Source: Dendrolimus kikuchii (Eukaryota; Arthropoda; Insecta; Lepidoptera; Lasiocampidae). Taken from it: a stretch of DNA of 64,000 nt. Within the stretch, counting starts at the first letter, position 1. The number at the start of each line of letters is the position of its first letter. The stretch spans positions 1,433,501 to 1,497,500 of the forward strand of contig CM034392.1 in assembly GCA_019925095.2 (NCBI GenBank), read 5' to 3'. Both the position numbers and the translations under genes were made by a program. Shown here one piece after another: positions 44,836-54,412 of this stretch. A model generated the notes under the pieces. That model was not told the origin of the DNA, did no database searches, and saw nothing but the letters and a program-made list of their open reading frames with translations.

Positions 44836-44979
44836 TGACGAACAACAGAGCGCCATTTAGGCTTATTCTTACACACCTCACTTGCTTCTTTGACGTTCAT
44901 AACTCTTGTCATGCACGCTCGTCTGTTCTTAAGGCTCCTGACATCACCTTCTGCTAGTACACGATCAATTTGATCATGT
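44836..44979 (-). mobile_element. A-family fragment truncated at both ends
   Basis: Runs from gacgaacaacagagcgcc to gatcaatttgatcatg. The (ATGT)n tail is absent, unusual for this family. Confidence 0.7.
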
Positions 44980-45175
44980 TTCAAAATGATTTAATTAATT
45001 CATCAACGTTAGAAGTAGATTTAATATTCAAATATTTAATAATAATCATGTAAAGCTGAGTAATTTTATTAATAAATATCGTAAACAATCTCATTAAAAT
45101 CGCGTTAAATTTTGATGTAGATCTTAATCAACTGTTGAGTCAGAAAGTTATTTAAAAAGATAAATAAATTAGTGG
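44980..45175. other. No recognisable feature
   Basis: Short AT-rich spacer. Confidence 0.35.
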
Positions 45176-45266
45176 AGCTTTTTCGGACCAGCGGATTACG
45201 AAAGTAAAAGCTTTAGAATTTTTGTCTGTGTGTTTGTTAGGACATTACTTGAAACTACTGAACCGA

Positions 45267-45589
45267 AAGGAAAGGAATGCTCCGGTGGTTCGGGCATGTG
45301 GAAAGAATGCATGATGAAAGAATGACTAAACAGATATACAATGCAAAAGTGGATGGATGCAGAAGTCGTGGAAGGCCACGACACACCTTCCATGATCAAA
45401 TCGATCGTGTACTAGCAGAAGGTGATGTCAGGAGCCTTAAGAACAGACGAGCTTGCACGACAAGAGTTATGAATGTCAAAGAGGCAAGTGAGGTGTGTAA
45501 GAATAAGCCTAAATGGCACTCTGTTGTTCGTGCCTACCCCGCAAGGGAACTGGTGTGAAGTTATGTATATATTTATGTATGTATGTATG
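45267..45589 (+). mobile_element. A-family RTE-like LINE
   Basis: Perfect 11-bp duplications tactgaaccga (45256-45266 and 45590-45600). The C-terminal frame MLRWFGHVERMHDERMTKQI to ARELV is open, with (ATGT)n at the end. Confidence 0.85.
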
Positions 45590-45673
45590 TACTGAACCGA
45601 TTTAAGGAAAAGGAAGAAAAAGTTTATTTGAAGTAATAGCGACGTAATTACATTCCTTATACATTATTATACA

Positions 45674-45899
45674 TACATACATACATACATAACTTCACGC
45701 CAGTTCCCTCGCGGGGTAGGCACGAACAACAGAGTGCCATTTAGGCTTATTCTTACACACCTCACTTGCCTCTTTGACATTCATAACTCTTGTCATGCAA
45801 GCTCGTCTGTTCTTAAGGCTCCTGACATCACCTTCTGCTAGTACACGATCAATTTGATCATGGAAGGTGTGTCGTGGCCTTCCACGACTTCTGCATCCG
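45674..45899 (-). mobile_element. A-family RTE-like LINE
   Basis: Perfect 13-bp duplications acattattataca (45661-45673 and 45900-45912). The tail overlaps the duplication. Confidence 0.85.
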
Positions 45900-45985
45900 A
45901 CATTATTATACACAGAGAATATTTGCAGAATTCGTTCGCCGCATTTTCAGCAAACAAGGTTTGCACTCAGCATATTGCTGTGCCG

Positions 45986-46073
45986 GAATGGCGTCGATTG
46001 TAGCCTACAATATAATAGCCTACAACTACGCCTGGCTTAAAGGCCTAGTTGCCAAGCCATAAACATATAAAAA
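45986..46073 (+). mobile_element. D-family 3' end
   Basis: The stretch tgtagcctacaat ... ctggcttaaaggcctagttg, then ccaagccataaac, is the D terminus as at 50600-50670. Confidence 0.6.
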
Positions 46074-46260
46074 AGTTTTACTTCATAACCTACAAATATT
46101 TTTTTATTTAATTTAAATTTAAATGGAGCTCGAGGCAGAGCTAGCTTGTATCCCAATTCAATACTTAGGATACTTTATATCCCGATGAAAATACTCGTTT
46201 CCGTGGGATAGACGAAAATAGCCAAGAAGGTGGCGCTGCCGTCACGTTGGTTTGATGCTG

Positions 46261-46895
46261 CCATTGAAATACACTGATATTGCAATTTGAAATTTTATTG
46301 AACTGAAAAATGTTACAAATTATACTTGCACTTACAATAATACTTAATAAACTAAACATTACAGCATACACATATACATAAATAACTACATTATGATGAC
46401 TATATCATGATTATAAATAGCTATTTAAATTGACAATAACTGTCGTATCCGAACGATAAATTTAATATCCAAACAAGTAATTCGCGCTTTACCAAAGAAA
46501 AAAATCATAGACGCTCTCTCTTCTCTCTGCCTTGGCTTGGAACTGGAGTGTGTGAAATAAAATATTAAAATATAGAAGATATTAGTAAATTATCTTTTTA
46601 TTTAATATACAACATTTGAACAATTGAAATGAAATGAAATGAAACGAAATATTTATTCTTGCATAAATGTAGTTGTATACAGGTGTCATTCTTAGAAATA
46701 CATGGTTTAGTACATTTTACCAGTTCCACTGGTGTGCAAGTAAGCAGGATCTTAATAGTTGTTATTGAAATAGTTACTTCCTATTTATTTTATTAAGTAC
46801 CTTTTATGTAACCTGTATAATATTTATTACCTTTATTTATTAATTATATAGATATCTGTTTTTGATTCAATTATTATTGTAATATGTGTATGTCA
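46261..46895. other. Mostly unassigned; (GAAAT)n at 46628-46652
   Basis: The pentamer run followed by tatttattcttgcataaatg may be the tail of a minus-strand LINE. Not firm. Confidence 0.35.
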
Positions 46896-46950
46896 ATTAT
46901 TTAATGTCTAATTTAAATATGTATAATATTTAAATTAGACATTAAATAAT
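46896..46950. repeat. Perfect 25-bp inverted repeat (hairpin)
   Basis: Arms 46896-46920 and 46926-46950 are exact reverse complements around the 5-base loop gtata. It ends precisely where the G element begins. Confidence 0.9.
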
Positions 46951-47540
46951 CGCGGATCAGGTCGTTCTCGAACCGAACGGCCTGATCCGCGACGATGGCA
47001 AGAGGCCCGACGGTATGACTTTAATTCCCTGGAGCTTGCCGCTTGTTTGGGACGTTACCTGTGTCGATACACTGGCGCCTTCTCATCTCCAGGAGTCCAA
47101 AGTTGGGGCCGGTCGCACTGCCACTTCTGCCGAAAACCTCAAACGGCTCAAATATGTAACCCTTGGAACAGGTGACATATTTGAGCCGTTTGGGTTGGAG
47201 ACTTTGGGCCTATGGGGGCCAAGTGCCCACAAATTATTTAAAATAATTAAAAAACGCCTAATGGACAAAACAGGAGACCGGAAGGCTGGAGCTTACCTCG
47301 CTCAAAGGATTAGCCTTTGTATCCAGCGAGGTAATGCTGCCAGCCTTCTAGGTACAATGCCCAGCGACAGTGGTCTAGTGGGGCTGGACGGGCTTTAATA
47401 TAGGTTTTATTTTAATTTTAGTTTTTTTACTATTGTATATATATTTTTAAGTTAGGTTTATTTATAGGATATTTTAGATTTTTAATTAATATTAATTTGT
47501 ATAAGTTATAGTGAACAATAAAGAATTTCCATAAAAAAAA
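46951..47540 (+). mobile_element. G-family LINE C-terminal ORF and 3' UTR
   Basis: Second intact G frame with RPDGMTLIPW, WDVTCVDTLAPSHL, VETLGLWGPSA and IQRGNAAS, ending at the same stop as 44231. A 4-codon deletion follows IPW. The 3' end is gtgaacaataaagaatttcc plus poly(A). Its first 41 bases form a second hairpin (46951-46961 with 46981-46991). Confidence 0.75.
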
Positions 47541-47700
47541 AATATATTAATGTACCAAATAAATACTTATAACAATATGTATTGATATTATTTTTTAAAT
47601 TTGTCATTTAGGAATTCGTTTGTGGAATAATATGATTTGTTTATTAATAATTGCTTTAGTCTTGTATTGTTTTTAACGATTTTGGTAGTCTATTGAATAT

Positions 47701-48065
47701 CGTAAGTAAGAAAGAGAGTTGGTCTGAAAGAGAGTGTCGGGGTGAAGGTAAGGAAAGGAATGCTCCGGTGGTTCGGGCATGTGGAAAGAATGCATGATGA
47801 AAGAATGACTAAACAGATATACAATGCAAAAGTGGATGGATGCAGAAGTCGTGGAAGGCCACGACACACCTTTCATGATCAAATCGATCGTGTACTAGCA
47901 GAAGGTGATGTCAGGAGTCTTAAGAACAGACGAGCGTGCATGACAAGAGTTATGAATGTCAAAGAGGCAAGTGAGGTGTGTAAGAATAAGCCTAAATGGC
48001 ACTCTGTTGTTCGTGCCTACCCCGCAAGGGAACTGGCGTGAAGTTATGTATGTATGTATGTATGT
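47701..48065 (+). mobile_element. A-family RTE-like LINE
   Basis: Intact 99-codon C-terminal frame (MKVRKGMLRWFGHVERMHDE to ARELA and stop) with (ATGT)n tail. Confidence 0.8.
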
Positions 48066-48167
48066 ACATTTGATTCTCTGTTTTTGAATTTTGAATATGT
48101 TCTTTGTATTTATTGCCCGAGTTGTTGAAAGCGCTGTCTTCCTAATAGTTAGGTTATAAAATAACCT

Positions 48168-48517
48168 TTTTTTTTAAGGCGAGGGAAATGCTATTTACGC
48201 ACACTGGGTCCTTTGCAAGGGATTAGATCATAGTTGATCATGAGGGCTTTCCCCTTTGACAAGGGGCAATCCGAACACTAATCAAGCCAGCTTGTGTGGA
48301 GACTCAGAGAAGTCGCACGGGCAACACCCACTACCCACTAAAACCATCCCATGTGCCCCGCGCTTTTTATGAAGGAAAGACTGAGACTTAGAACGTAGTT
48401 ACGCCCAGTCCGATCCAGCGCAAAGTGCCTGAATGTGCCCCGGGAATCAGAATACATCCACTTCGTCAGCGGGGGTGATGAGTCCTTTGCTCCCTTGATA
48501 GCTAAAGGCCCCCCGAA
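48168..48517 (-). mobile_element. H-family LINE 3' end, precisely bounded
   Basis: Perfect 14-bp duplications ttataaaataacct (48154-48167 and 48518-48531). Poly(T) at the left marks the 3' end; 350 bp; no coding. Confidence 0.85.
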
Positions 48518-48659
48518 TTATAAAATAACCTGTGTTAAGGAGAAACAGCATACTAGACTCCGATAGGCTAGTCATAATGTTGAAATCCATGTTTTATGTT
48601 ATATATGTCGGTAAGTGATGTGATAGTAGTTGGTGTTTATATTATGTATGTGTTGTAAT

Positions 48660-49300
48660 ATTTTCTTAAGTTTTCACGACTTGTATACATTATAAAACTA
48701 CGTTTTAACGGTTTTAAGCGCGGTAATTTTATTTGATTTTGGTTTTTCCGACGTTTCGGCCACTTTTCAGTGGCCGTGATCACGGAAGACAAAGATGTCA
48801 AGTGTCAACGAGTATTGTTAAAGTTTTATTTAGCCTACCGCCAACTTGTTAATTTTAATTTTGTTTATGGTTATTATTTACTCTATGGGAGCCTAATCTA
48901 ATTTACTACCGCTTCGCAACATGTTATGGCTTGAAGAGAAGAAGCGGCGCAAGAAACTCTTCAGCAAACATGCTTAGCTCTAATAATTTTATATAATATT
49001 AAAATGGGTGACAGGAAAAATAAAAGTAATTATCAGTCAAGTTGGATTGTGTTCCGTTGTACGCAGAAAGAGCTCACAGTGTCTTGAGGTCTGGCAGCTG
49101 GTTTTTGCTAAATAATAACCATAAACATAATTAAAATTAACAAGTTGGCGGTAGGCTAAATAAAACTTTAACAATACTCGTTGACACTTGACATCTTTGT
49201 CTTCCGTGATCACGGCCACTGAAAAGTGGCCGAAACGTCGGAAAAACCAAAATCAAATAAAATTACCGCGCTTAAAACCGTTAAAACGTGGTTTTATTAT
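48660..49300. mobile_element. Inverted pair of F-family Penelope-like repeats
   Basis: A minus copy (about 48660-49105) and a truncated plus copy (about 49106-49300) give inverted arms of about 190 bp with only about two mismatches. Each arm holds the ggccactgaaaagtggcc hairpin followed by gaaacgtcgg. Confidence 0.65.
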
Positions 49301-49555
49301 GTATGTGTTGGTTTGTGTACATTCTTTAGTCTGACACACTGACAAATATATCGTCTTCGTGGCACCTCGAACGAAGTTTGGCTGGCAGACGTTAGTAAAT
49401 AATTGATGTCTTATCTAAACTTTATGGATTGCAAGCCTAAAGTGGTTACAGTACAGCATATGACCATGTAAGGGAAATGAATTCGATGGTAATCGGCTTG
49501 TAAGGCGTTAACCCCACACGTACTTGGAACTCGCTTGTTTTACTTTATAAATATT
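49301..49555. other. No recognisable feature
   Basis: No frame or family match. Confidence 0.35.
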
Positions 49556-49775
49556 TACATATTGTCACGCCTGTTTCCCATTGGGGTAGGCAGAGACGTT
49601 GGATCTCCACCTGCTGTTTGTTTCGTTTTGTCTAACCGTAAGTCACTTGAACGGCCCTAACGGAAGACCAGCGCTGGTTGAGCCAACCAGCATCATGCTG
49701 AGTTAGGACCGATTCAGAACTTCATTTCTATTGTATTGTCTTATTTATAAGTACGTTTTTGTGTGTATGTACATA
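49556..49775. mobile_element. Two LINE 3' ends
   Basis: The stretch gtcacgcctgtttcccattg, then ggggtaggcagagac (49563-49598), is an RTE-type end on the minus strand. The sequence gagccaaccagcatcatgct onward (49679-49775) is a different LINE tail on the plus strand. Confidence 0.45.
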
Positions 49776-49953
49776 CATTCCCATTCTCTTCTGTGCATTG
49801 GATGACCACAAAATACACATATTCTCTGGAGATGAATATCATAGAGTCCACACATTAGTCGGCCATGAGGACTGGGTTAGAGGGCTTGATGTTATGAATG
49901 TAGGTTAGTACAATAACTGCAATAGGCATTCAAGACAACAATTGTTAAACGTG

Positions 49954-50021
49954 AGGTCAGGCTAAATCATATATACATCTATATATATTTATATAAATGT
50001 ATGTATGATTTAGCCTGACCT
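49954..50021. repeat. Perfect 16-bp inverted repeat
   Basis: Arms aggtcaggctaaatca and tgatttagcctgacct, with a 36-base AT-rich loop. It lies directly beside an A-family tail. Confidence 0.85.
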
Positions 50022-50160
50022 ATACATACATACATACATACATAACTTCACGCCAGTTCCCTTGCGGGGTAGGCACGAACAACAGAGCGCCATTTAGGCC
50101 CATTCTTACACACCTCACTTGCTTCTTTGACATTCATAACTCTTGTCATGCACACTCGTG
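50022..50160 (-). mobile_element. A-family RTE-like LINE, short
   Basis: (ATGT)n tail and about 115 bp of 3' coding end, truncated at tcatgcacactcgtg. Confidence 0.7.
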
Positions 50161-50185
50161 TGTGTATGTAGTTCTGAATAAATAT

Positions 50186-50206
50186 TTTTTCTTTCTTTCT
50201 TTCTTT
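50186..50206. repeat. (CTTT)n microsatellite
   Basis: Lies at the 3' side of the S-family LINE and may be its tail. Confidence 0.8.
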
Positions 50207-50765
50207 CTGCTACGATTCTGACAGTCACTTTTCGCTTCATCAACTTTCATAAATCTTTTCGTACATACACGCTTATTTAAACTGCTTTTCACATGACCTT
50301 TCTTCAAAATATCTTCAATTTGATCATGGTGACTACGTCTCGGTCGACCGGCACCGACTCTACCACTCACATTACTGTCGTATATTTGTTTCGTAATTCT
50401 GTTTTGTAGTTTTTGGCGGGAACTGAAAGGAGATGTTGTGCTGTGCAGTTTTATTTTCTAAAAATGTGTAAAATTACTCTAAAATGAACAATAGTTGTAG
50501 GATATTGATAGTTTTTGAGTAGTAATTATGTGTTTTGTGAGAAATGTGAACAGTATAGTCAAATGTGGCCTTTCGAGTTTTCACAAGAACTCCGTTGAAT
50601 GGTGTGGATTGTAGCCTACAATACAACTTCGCCTGGCTTAAAGGCCTAGTTGCCAAGCCATAAACATAAAAAAATCTGCTTTCATTCATTCTCTCTACAT
50701 GCCCAAACCACCTTAACATTCCTGTTTCAACTCTTGTCGCTGCATTCTCTTTCAATCAATGACAT
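50207..50765 (-). mobile_element. S-family RTE-like LINE split by D
   Basis: Minus frames GRVGAGRPRRSHHDQIEDIL and (upstream) MLRWFGHVERMNESR are the same block as in family A but clearly diverged, so this is a second lineage. It is interrupted at 50402-50674. Confidence 0.65.
50402..50674 (+). mobile_element. D-family retroelement
   Basis: From tttttggcgggaactgaaag to gccaagccataaac plus A-rich tail. Removal rejoins S sequence (cgtaattctg to ctttcattc). The short tctg repeat flanks it. Confidence 0.75.
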
Positions 50766-50774
50766 TAGGAATCA

Positions 50775-51050
50775 CCTAATGGAAAGCGGTTACCATTGCC
50801 TATAGACATTTGCAACACCAAAGGTGGTACAAATAGGCTGTTGCTCTCTTAAGGGAATCTGGAACCTGGCCACTAATGCCGGAACACAACTCAAGGTTGT
50901 TATGGCGGCATACTTTAGAGCAGGGGTGGTAGCCATCCAGACGGGCAAATGCCCTACCACCTGGCTGTGGGTTGTTTTGCCGCCTCCTACGACAGGCCGC
51001 CCGGCCGCAGGAAATTGTATTCTCTCTCCGCTCCTGCACGGATAAAATCT
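50775..51050 (-). mobile_element. B-family element next to host exon 2
   Basis: Truncated at its A-tail side. Its 5' end (ctgcacggataaaatc) lies about 43 bp before the exon at 51093, just upstream of the polypyrimidine tract. Confidence 0.75.
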
Positions 51051-51092
51051 TGTTATTTTTGTAGATAACATCTTAATATTCCTTTTTTCCAG

Positions 51093-51183
51093 CGGTAGAA
51101 AGTCTGGGCAGTTCTCCGACGTTGGCGAAGACAGAAGTCGGAGTCAGCATGACCTGAATAAGCATCAACGTTCCGCTTCTTTG
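51093..51183 (+). CDS. Host gene, second coding exon
   Basis: The acceptor is ttccttttttccag and the donor is TTTG followed by gtgagt, close to consensus. Joined to the AG left by the 40521-40615 exon, the 91 nt read as 31 open codons. The peptide includes GRKSGQFSDVGEDRSRSQ and ends KHQRSASL, a Ser/Arg/Asp-rich, probably disordered stretch with basophilic-kinase-like sites (RSAS). The exit phase is 0. A B-family insertion ends about 43 bp upstream and a hAT-like element begins 117 bp downstream, so transposons crowd the exon without entering it. The gene family is not recognised. The phase match and two consensus sites make chance unlikely, but no homology search was possible. Confidence 0.6.
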
Positions 51184-51377
51184 GTGAGTAAAATATAACA
51201 TTGCTTGAAAACTCCGTGTGAGCGTGATAGTATTGTTATGAAAATCTCCTAAGCACATTATGGTCCGTAGCCATGTTTTTAAACTATCACACTTTAAAAC
51301 TAGGGTTGCCACCTTTTTTTAAGAAAATACAGAACTTTTGTTTTTGACCGTTAAAATATAGTAACTTTTGGGAAATT

Positions 51378-51703
51378 TTATCCGTGCAGGAACGGAGAAA
51401 GAATACAATTTCCTGCGGCCGGGTGGCCTGTCGTAAGAGCGACATAACTATCCACAGTCAGGTGGTAGGGTTTTTGCCCAACTGGGTGGCTACCACCCCT
51501 GGTCTAGAGTATGCCGCCATAACAACCTTGAGTTGTGTTCCGGCATTTAAATCTTACCAGGCTTCCAAGGACTCCCTGGAGACATATTGCAGCATAACAT
51601 TTTAGCACGTCATGTGTTTCAAATGTCCATAATATTATGGTAACCGCTTTCCATCAAGTGGGCCTTATTGAGTCTGCCTTGTCTGCTACAACTCCTGCAA
51701 TTC
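51378..51703 (+). mobile_element. B-family element, rearranged
   Basis: Starts ttatccgtgcaggaacgg. From 51547 to 51610 the usual ccaggttccagtctccctta part is replaced by unrelated sequence, then B resumes at aaatgtccat. Confidence 0.65.
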
Positions 51704-51789
51704 TTCAAAAATTGATTATGTAACATACTAATGTACAAAACTAAACTAAAAAAAAACTTGAGATATAAATAGAATATGAAATATAAAGA

Positions 51790-51977
51790 AAAACAATATT
51801 TAGCAAACGTGTTGCTGGGGAGTTTCTTGCCGCTTCTTCTCCTTTACAGCATCAACACGTTGCGAAGCGGTGTATATAGAATAGGAAGTAAAAAAAATAA
51901 TTTTAACTTACATGTATGACCTTCAAAAAGTGTTCTCCAGTGGAACTTATTTTGAATAAAAACTTTTGAATTTGAAT
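51790..51977 (+). mobile_element. LINE-tail-like repeat with (TTTGAA)n
   Basis: The stretch gagtttcttgccgcttcttc ... cacgttgcgaagcggtg, then a ttttgaatttgaatttgaat end. It shares the gaagcgg module with family F. Confidence 0.45.
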
Positions 51978-52160
51978 TTGATGCGTTGTCCGAGGAATAA
52001 TGCAGTCTTTTGGTCACGTGAGACATCCACCAGACGTTTGACTATGTCTCGATAAAGCTTGTGCGCCTCAGGCCCCCATGATCCCAGGGTCTCGACCCCA
52101 AAAGCCGCAAATATGTAGCCATTTCCCATGGCTGAGTATTTGCGGCGTTTTAGGGCCTCC
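51978..52160 (-). mobile_element. G-family LINE C-terminal fragment
   Basis: Minus frame with GNGYIFAAFGVETLGSWGPE, then LVDVSRDQKT and GQRI, truncated before the IQRGNAAS box. Confidence 0.65.
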
Positions 52161-52390
52161 TGTTGTGAAATTTTTTTATATTGAATTTTTCATGTAAATT
52201 TATTACTACTTTTTGCTTTGGTCAGCAAAGATTTATTATTATTGAAATGATCATAAGAAAGTTTATTGAATTAATTAAAAAAATATACTACATTTCGGCT
52301 TATATTATTTTTCTACATTATGTAGTACAATTGGCTGAAATATAGTATGATACTATATATTATAGTATGGTTGGGAACCCTATTTAAAAC

Positions 52391-52704
52391 CCTTGCTAGA
52401 TCATTCATTCACATACTACCTATAAGAACGAAGCGTTTTGCATCTACCTTCATTATACACAAAGCAAAAGAGCGTAACTCATCACCAGAGTTTGTTCTCC
52501 CCAGATCTAAGACCTAGGTATCTTCAAATCAAGTATGAATAGGTACCTTCCTTAGACCATATCTCCATCTGGCATCGGGCGACATTAAGCTCAAACTTGA
52601 ACCTAACTACAAAGAAAGCATTTTTGACTACAATATCACTGATTAATTATCGTTAAGGTTGTTCATAAAGCACACACACAGAAAATCTAAGGGAAACATT
52701 TTTT
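52391..52704. other. No recognisable feature
   Basis: No exon-like or repeat signal could be supported. Confidence 0.35.
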
Positions 52705-53516
52705 AAGTGAAACTTCTATAAAGACGGGGTCTCAGGATTTTTGTGTCACGAAAAAGCGTTACGGCCGCGTGGAGGAAGGACATTTTTTTTTATTTTTTTA
52801 TTGCAGGAGTTCAGCAGACAGACAGACGGCCCACTTGATGGATAGTTGTTACCATCGCCTATTGACATTTACAACACCAAAGGTGCTACAAATGCGCTGC
52901 TGCTCTCTTAAGGGAGACTGGAACCTGGTCATTAATGCCGGAACACAACTCAAGGTTGTTCTGGCGACATACTTTAGACCAGGGGTGGTAGCCATCCAGT
53001 CGGGCAAATGCCCTACCACCTGGCTGTGGGTTGTTTAGTCGCCTCTTATGACAGGCCGCCCGGCCGCAGGAAATTGTATTCTTTCTCCGTTCCTGCACGG
53101 ATAAAACGACATAAATGTAGACTAGACGTGGTGGGTGGCGGCATAATTTTAGAGTAGACTATGAATGCGTTTTTTGGTTCCGGAACGAATCCAGTTTTTT
53201 TGTTTGATAAAATAAAATATGTTTAAATAAAAAATGCATTCATTAAAATGTACCTAACCTAACCGAATCATAATTTGCAGTAAACCTGCGAAAAATCAAA
53301 ATGTGTGCTGGAACACATAGTAAAAGTGAAACTTCAACGGACAAGTGGAAAAACGAATCACAATAAAAATTTTAATGGAGGTTTTACGGGCTGCTTTTCA
53401 AATTGAACAAGTACATTAACAATCTGCCCGTAAAACTTCAAGTTAAAATTTTGTTGCGATGCGTTTTGCCACTTATCCGTTGTCATTTGTTTTTCCACTT
53501 GTCCGTTGAAGTTTTT
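52705..53516. mobile_element. Fold-back element K, copy 2, with nested B
   Basis: Left end aagtgaaacttctataaaga, homologous to the reverse complement of the right end of 2849-3791. The right arm is truncated at about 53516. A B element interrupts the left arm at 52781. Confidence 0.65.
52781..53106 (-). mobile_element. B-family element, long form
   Basis: From poly(T) and attgcaggagttcagcag to ctgcacggataaaa. Flanked by gacat, a likely short target duplication. Confidence 0.75.
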
Positions 53517-53623
53517 TTTTATAAATGAAGCATTTAAGAACCTTATTAATATTACCATCTATTCTAAAAAGACTAATAAGTAATTTAAATATAACCTAAA
53601 TTAACTAAAAGTATTCATACTAA

Positions 53624-54005
53624 TACTCATCTGCGGAGTGACGCTCGCGGTCCGCGTTCGTAATACCGAAGTAAGAAAGAGAGTTGGTCTGAAAGAGAGT
53701 GTCGGGGTGAAGGTAAGGAAAGGAATGCTCCGGTGCTTCGGGCATGTGGAAAGAATGACTAAACAGATATACAATGCAAAAGTGGATGGATGCAGAAGTC
53801 GCGGAAGGCCACGACACACCTTCCATGATCAAATTGATCGTGTACTAGCAGAAGGTGATGTCAGGAGCCTTAAGAACAGACAAGCGTGTATGGCAAGAGC
53901 TATGAATGTCAAAGAAGCAAGTGAGGTGTGTAAGAATAAGCCTGAATGGCGCTCTGTTGTTCGTGCCTACCTCGCAAGGGAACTGGCGTGAAGATATGTA
54001 TGTAT
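53624..54005 (+). mobile_element. A-family RTE-like LINE
   Basis: Perfect 13-bp duplications gtattcatactaa (53611-53623 and 54006-54018). The frame is open with cysteine replacing tryptophan in LRCFGHVERM. Confidence 0.85.
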
Positions 54006-54018
54006 GTATTCATACTAA

Positions 54019-54412
54019 GAAAGTGTCCATAGACACGTTTCTTATGGTCTATATTAAGGCGAAGACACTTTGTTCATGTATTCTTTATTAATAGCTAGCA
54101 CATTACACTATACTTTTGTTTTGTTTATGGCACTAATTGAAATGGTTTTGTCCTTTTGAGCCTTCTCGTTAGGTCCGTGTTGTCGAGGAGGTGGATCGCC
54201 TCGACATTCACATGATGATTAGTAAAACATGAATCTAAAAATGTTGCAAGGCAGTTTTACTAATGAAGCTGTGTTTAAAGCGCTAGTTAATTATTAAATA
54301 TTCTAATATACATAACTATATATTCTAAGACGTATCTCGGATCAAATATAAGCGAAGTATCGCAACAATCGTATACAGTCTGAATAAGAGAAAATCCAAC
54401 GACTAGTAATCG
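54019..54412. other. No repeat recognised; contains the tentative micro-exon
   Basis: Apart from 54173-54221, nothing stands out. Confidence 0.35.
54173..54221 (+). CDS. Possible third micro-exon of the host gene (tentative)
   Basis: A pyrimidine-rich tract ending in ccttctcgttag precedes 49 nt that read in phase 0, as required after 51183: VRVVEEVDRLDIHMMI. A weak donor, gtaaaa, follows. The stretch is GC-richer than its surroundings and matches no repeat family here. The donor is poor and the exon very short, so this may be chance. Confidence 0.22.

Larger units (their letters stand above)
45176..46250 (+). mobile_element. R-family repeat broken by nested insertions
   Basis: R-type words at 45190 (cggaccagcggattacg), 45254 (actactgaaccga) and 46185-46240 (cgtttccgtgggat, aggtggcgctg) are interrupted by two A copies and a D 3' piece. 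Confidence 0.45.
40616..51092 (+). other. Intron of 10.5 kb packed with transposons
   Basis: The interval runs from the gtactc donor at 40616 to the ttccttttttccag acceptor ending at 51092. It carries LINE tails (P, G, A, H, S), Helitrons, F inverted repeats, D and B copies, and a long (TA)n tract. All are annotated separately. No further exon was convincing inside it. Confidence 0.55.
51301..52382. mobile_element. hAT-like DNA element U1 with nested repeats
   Basis: Ends TAGGGTTGCCACC and GGTTGGGAACCCTA are short inverted repeats. Flanks are tttaaaac on both sides (51293-51300 and 52383-52390), an 8-bp duplication typical of hAT. Nested inside are B, a LINE tail and a G fragment. No transposase. 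Confidence 0.7.

Noticed and set aside
49556..49775. A host exon in the GC-richer block ggaagaccagcgctggttga
   Set aside because: The block reads as a LINE 3' UTR type of sequence with no open frame between splice-like sites.
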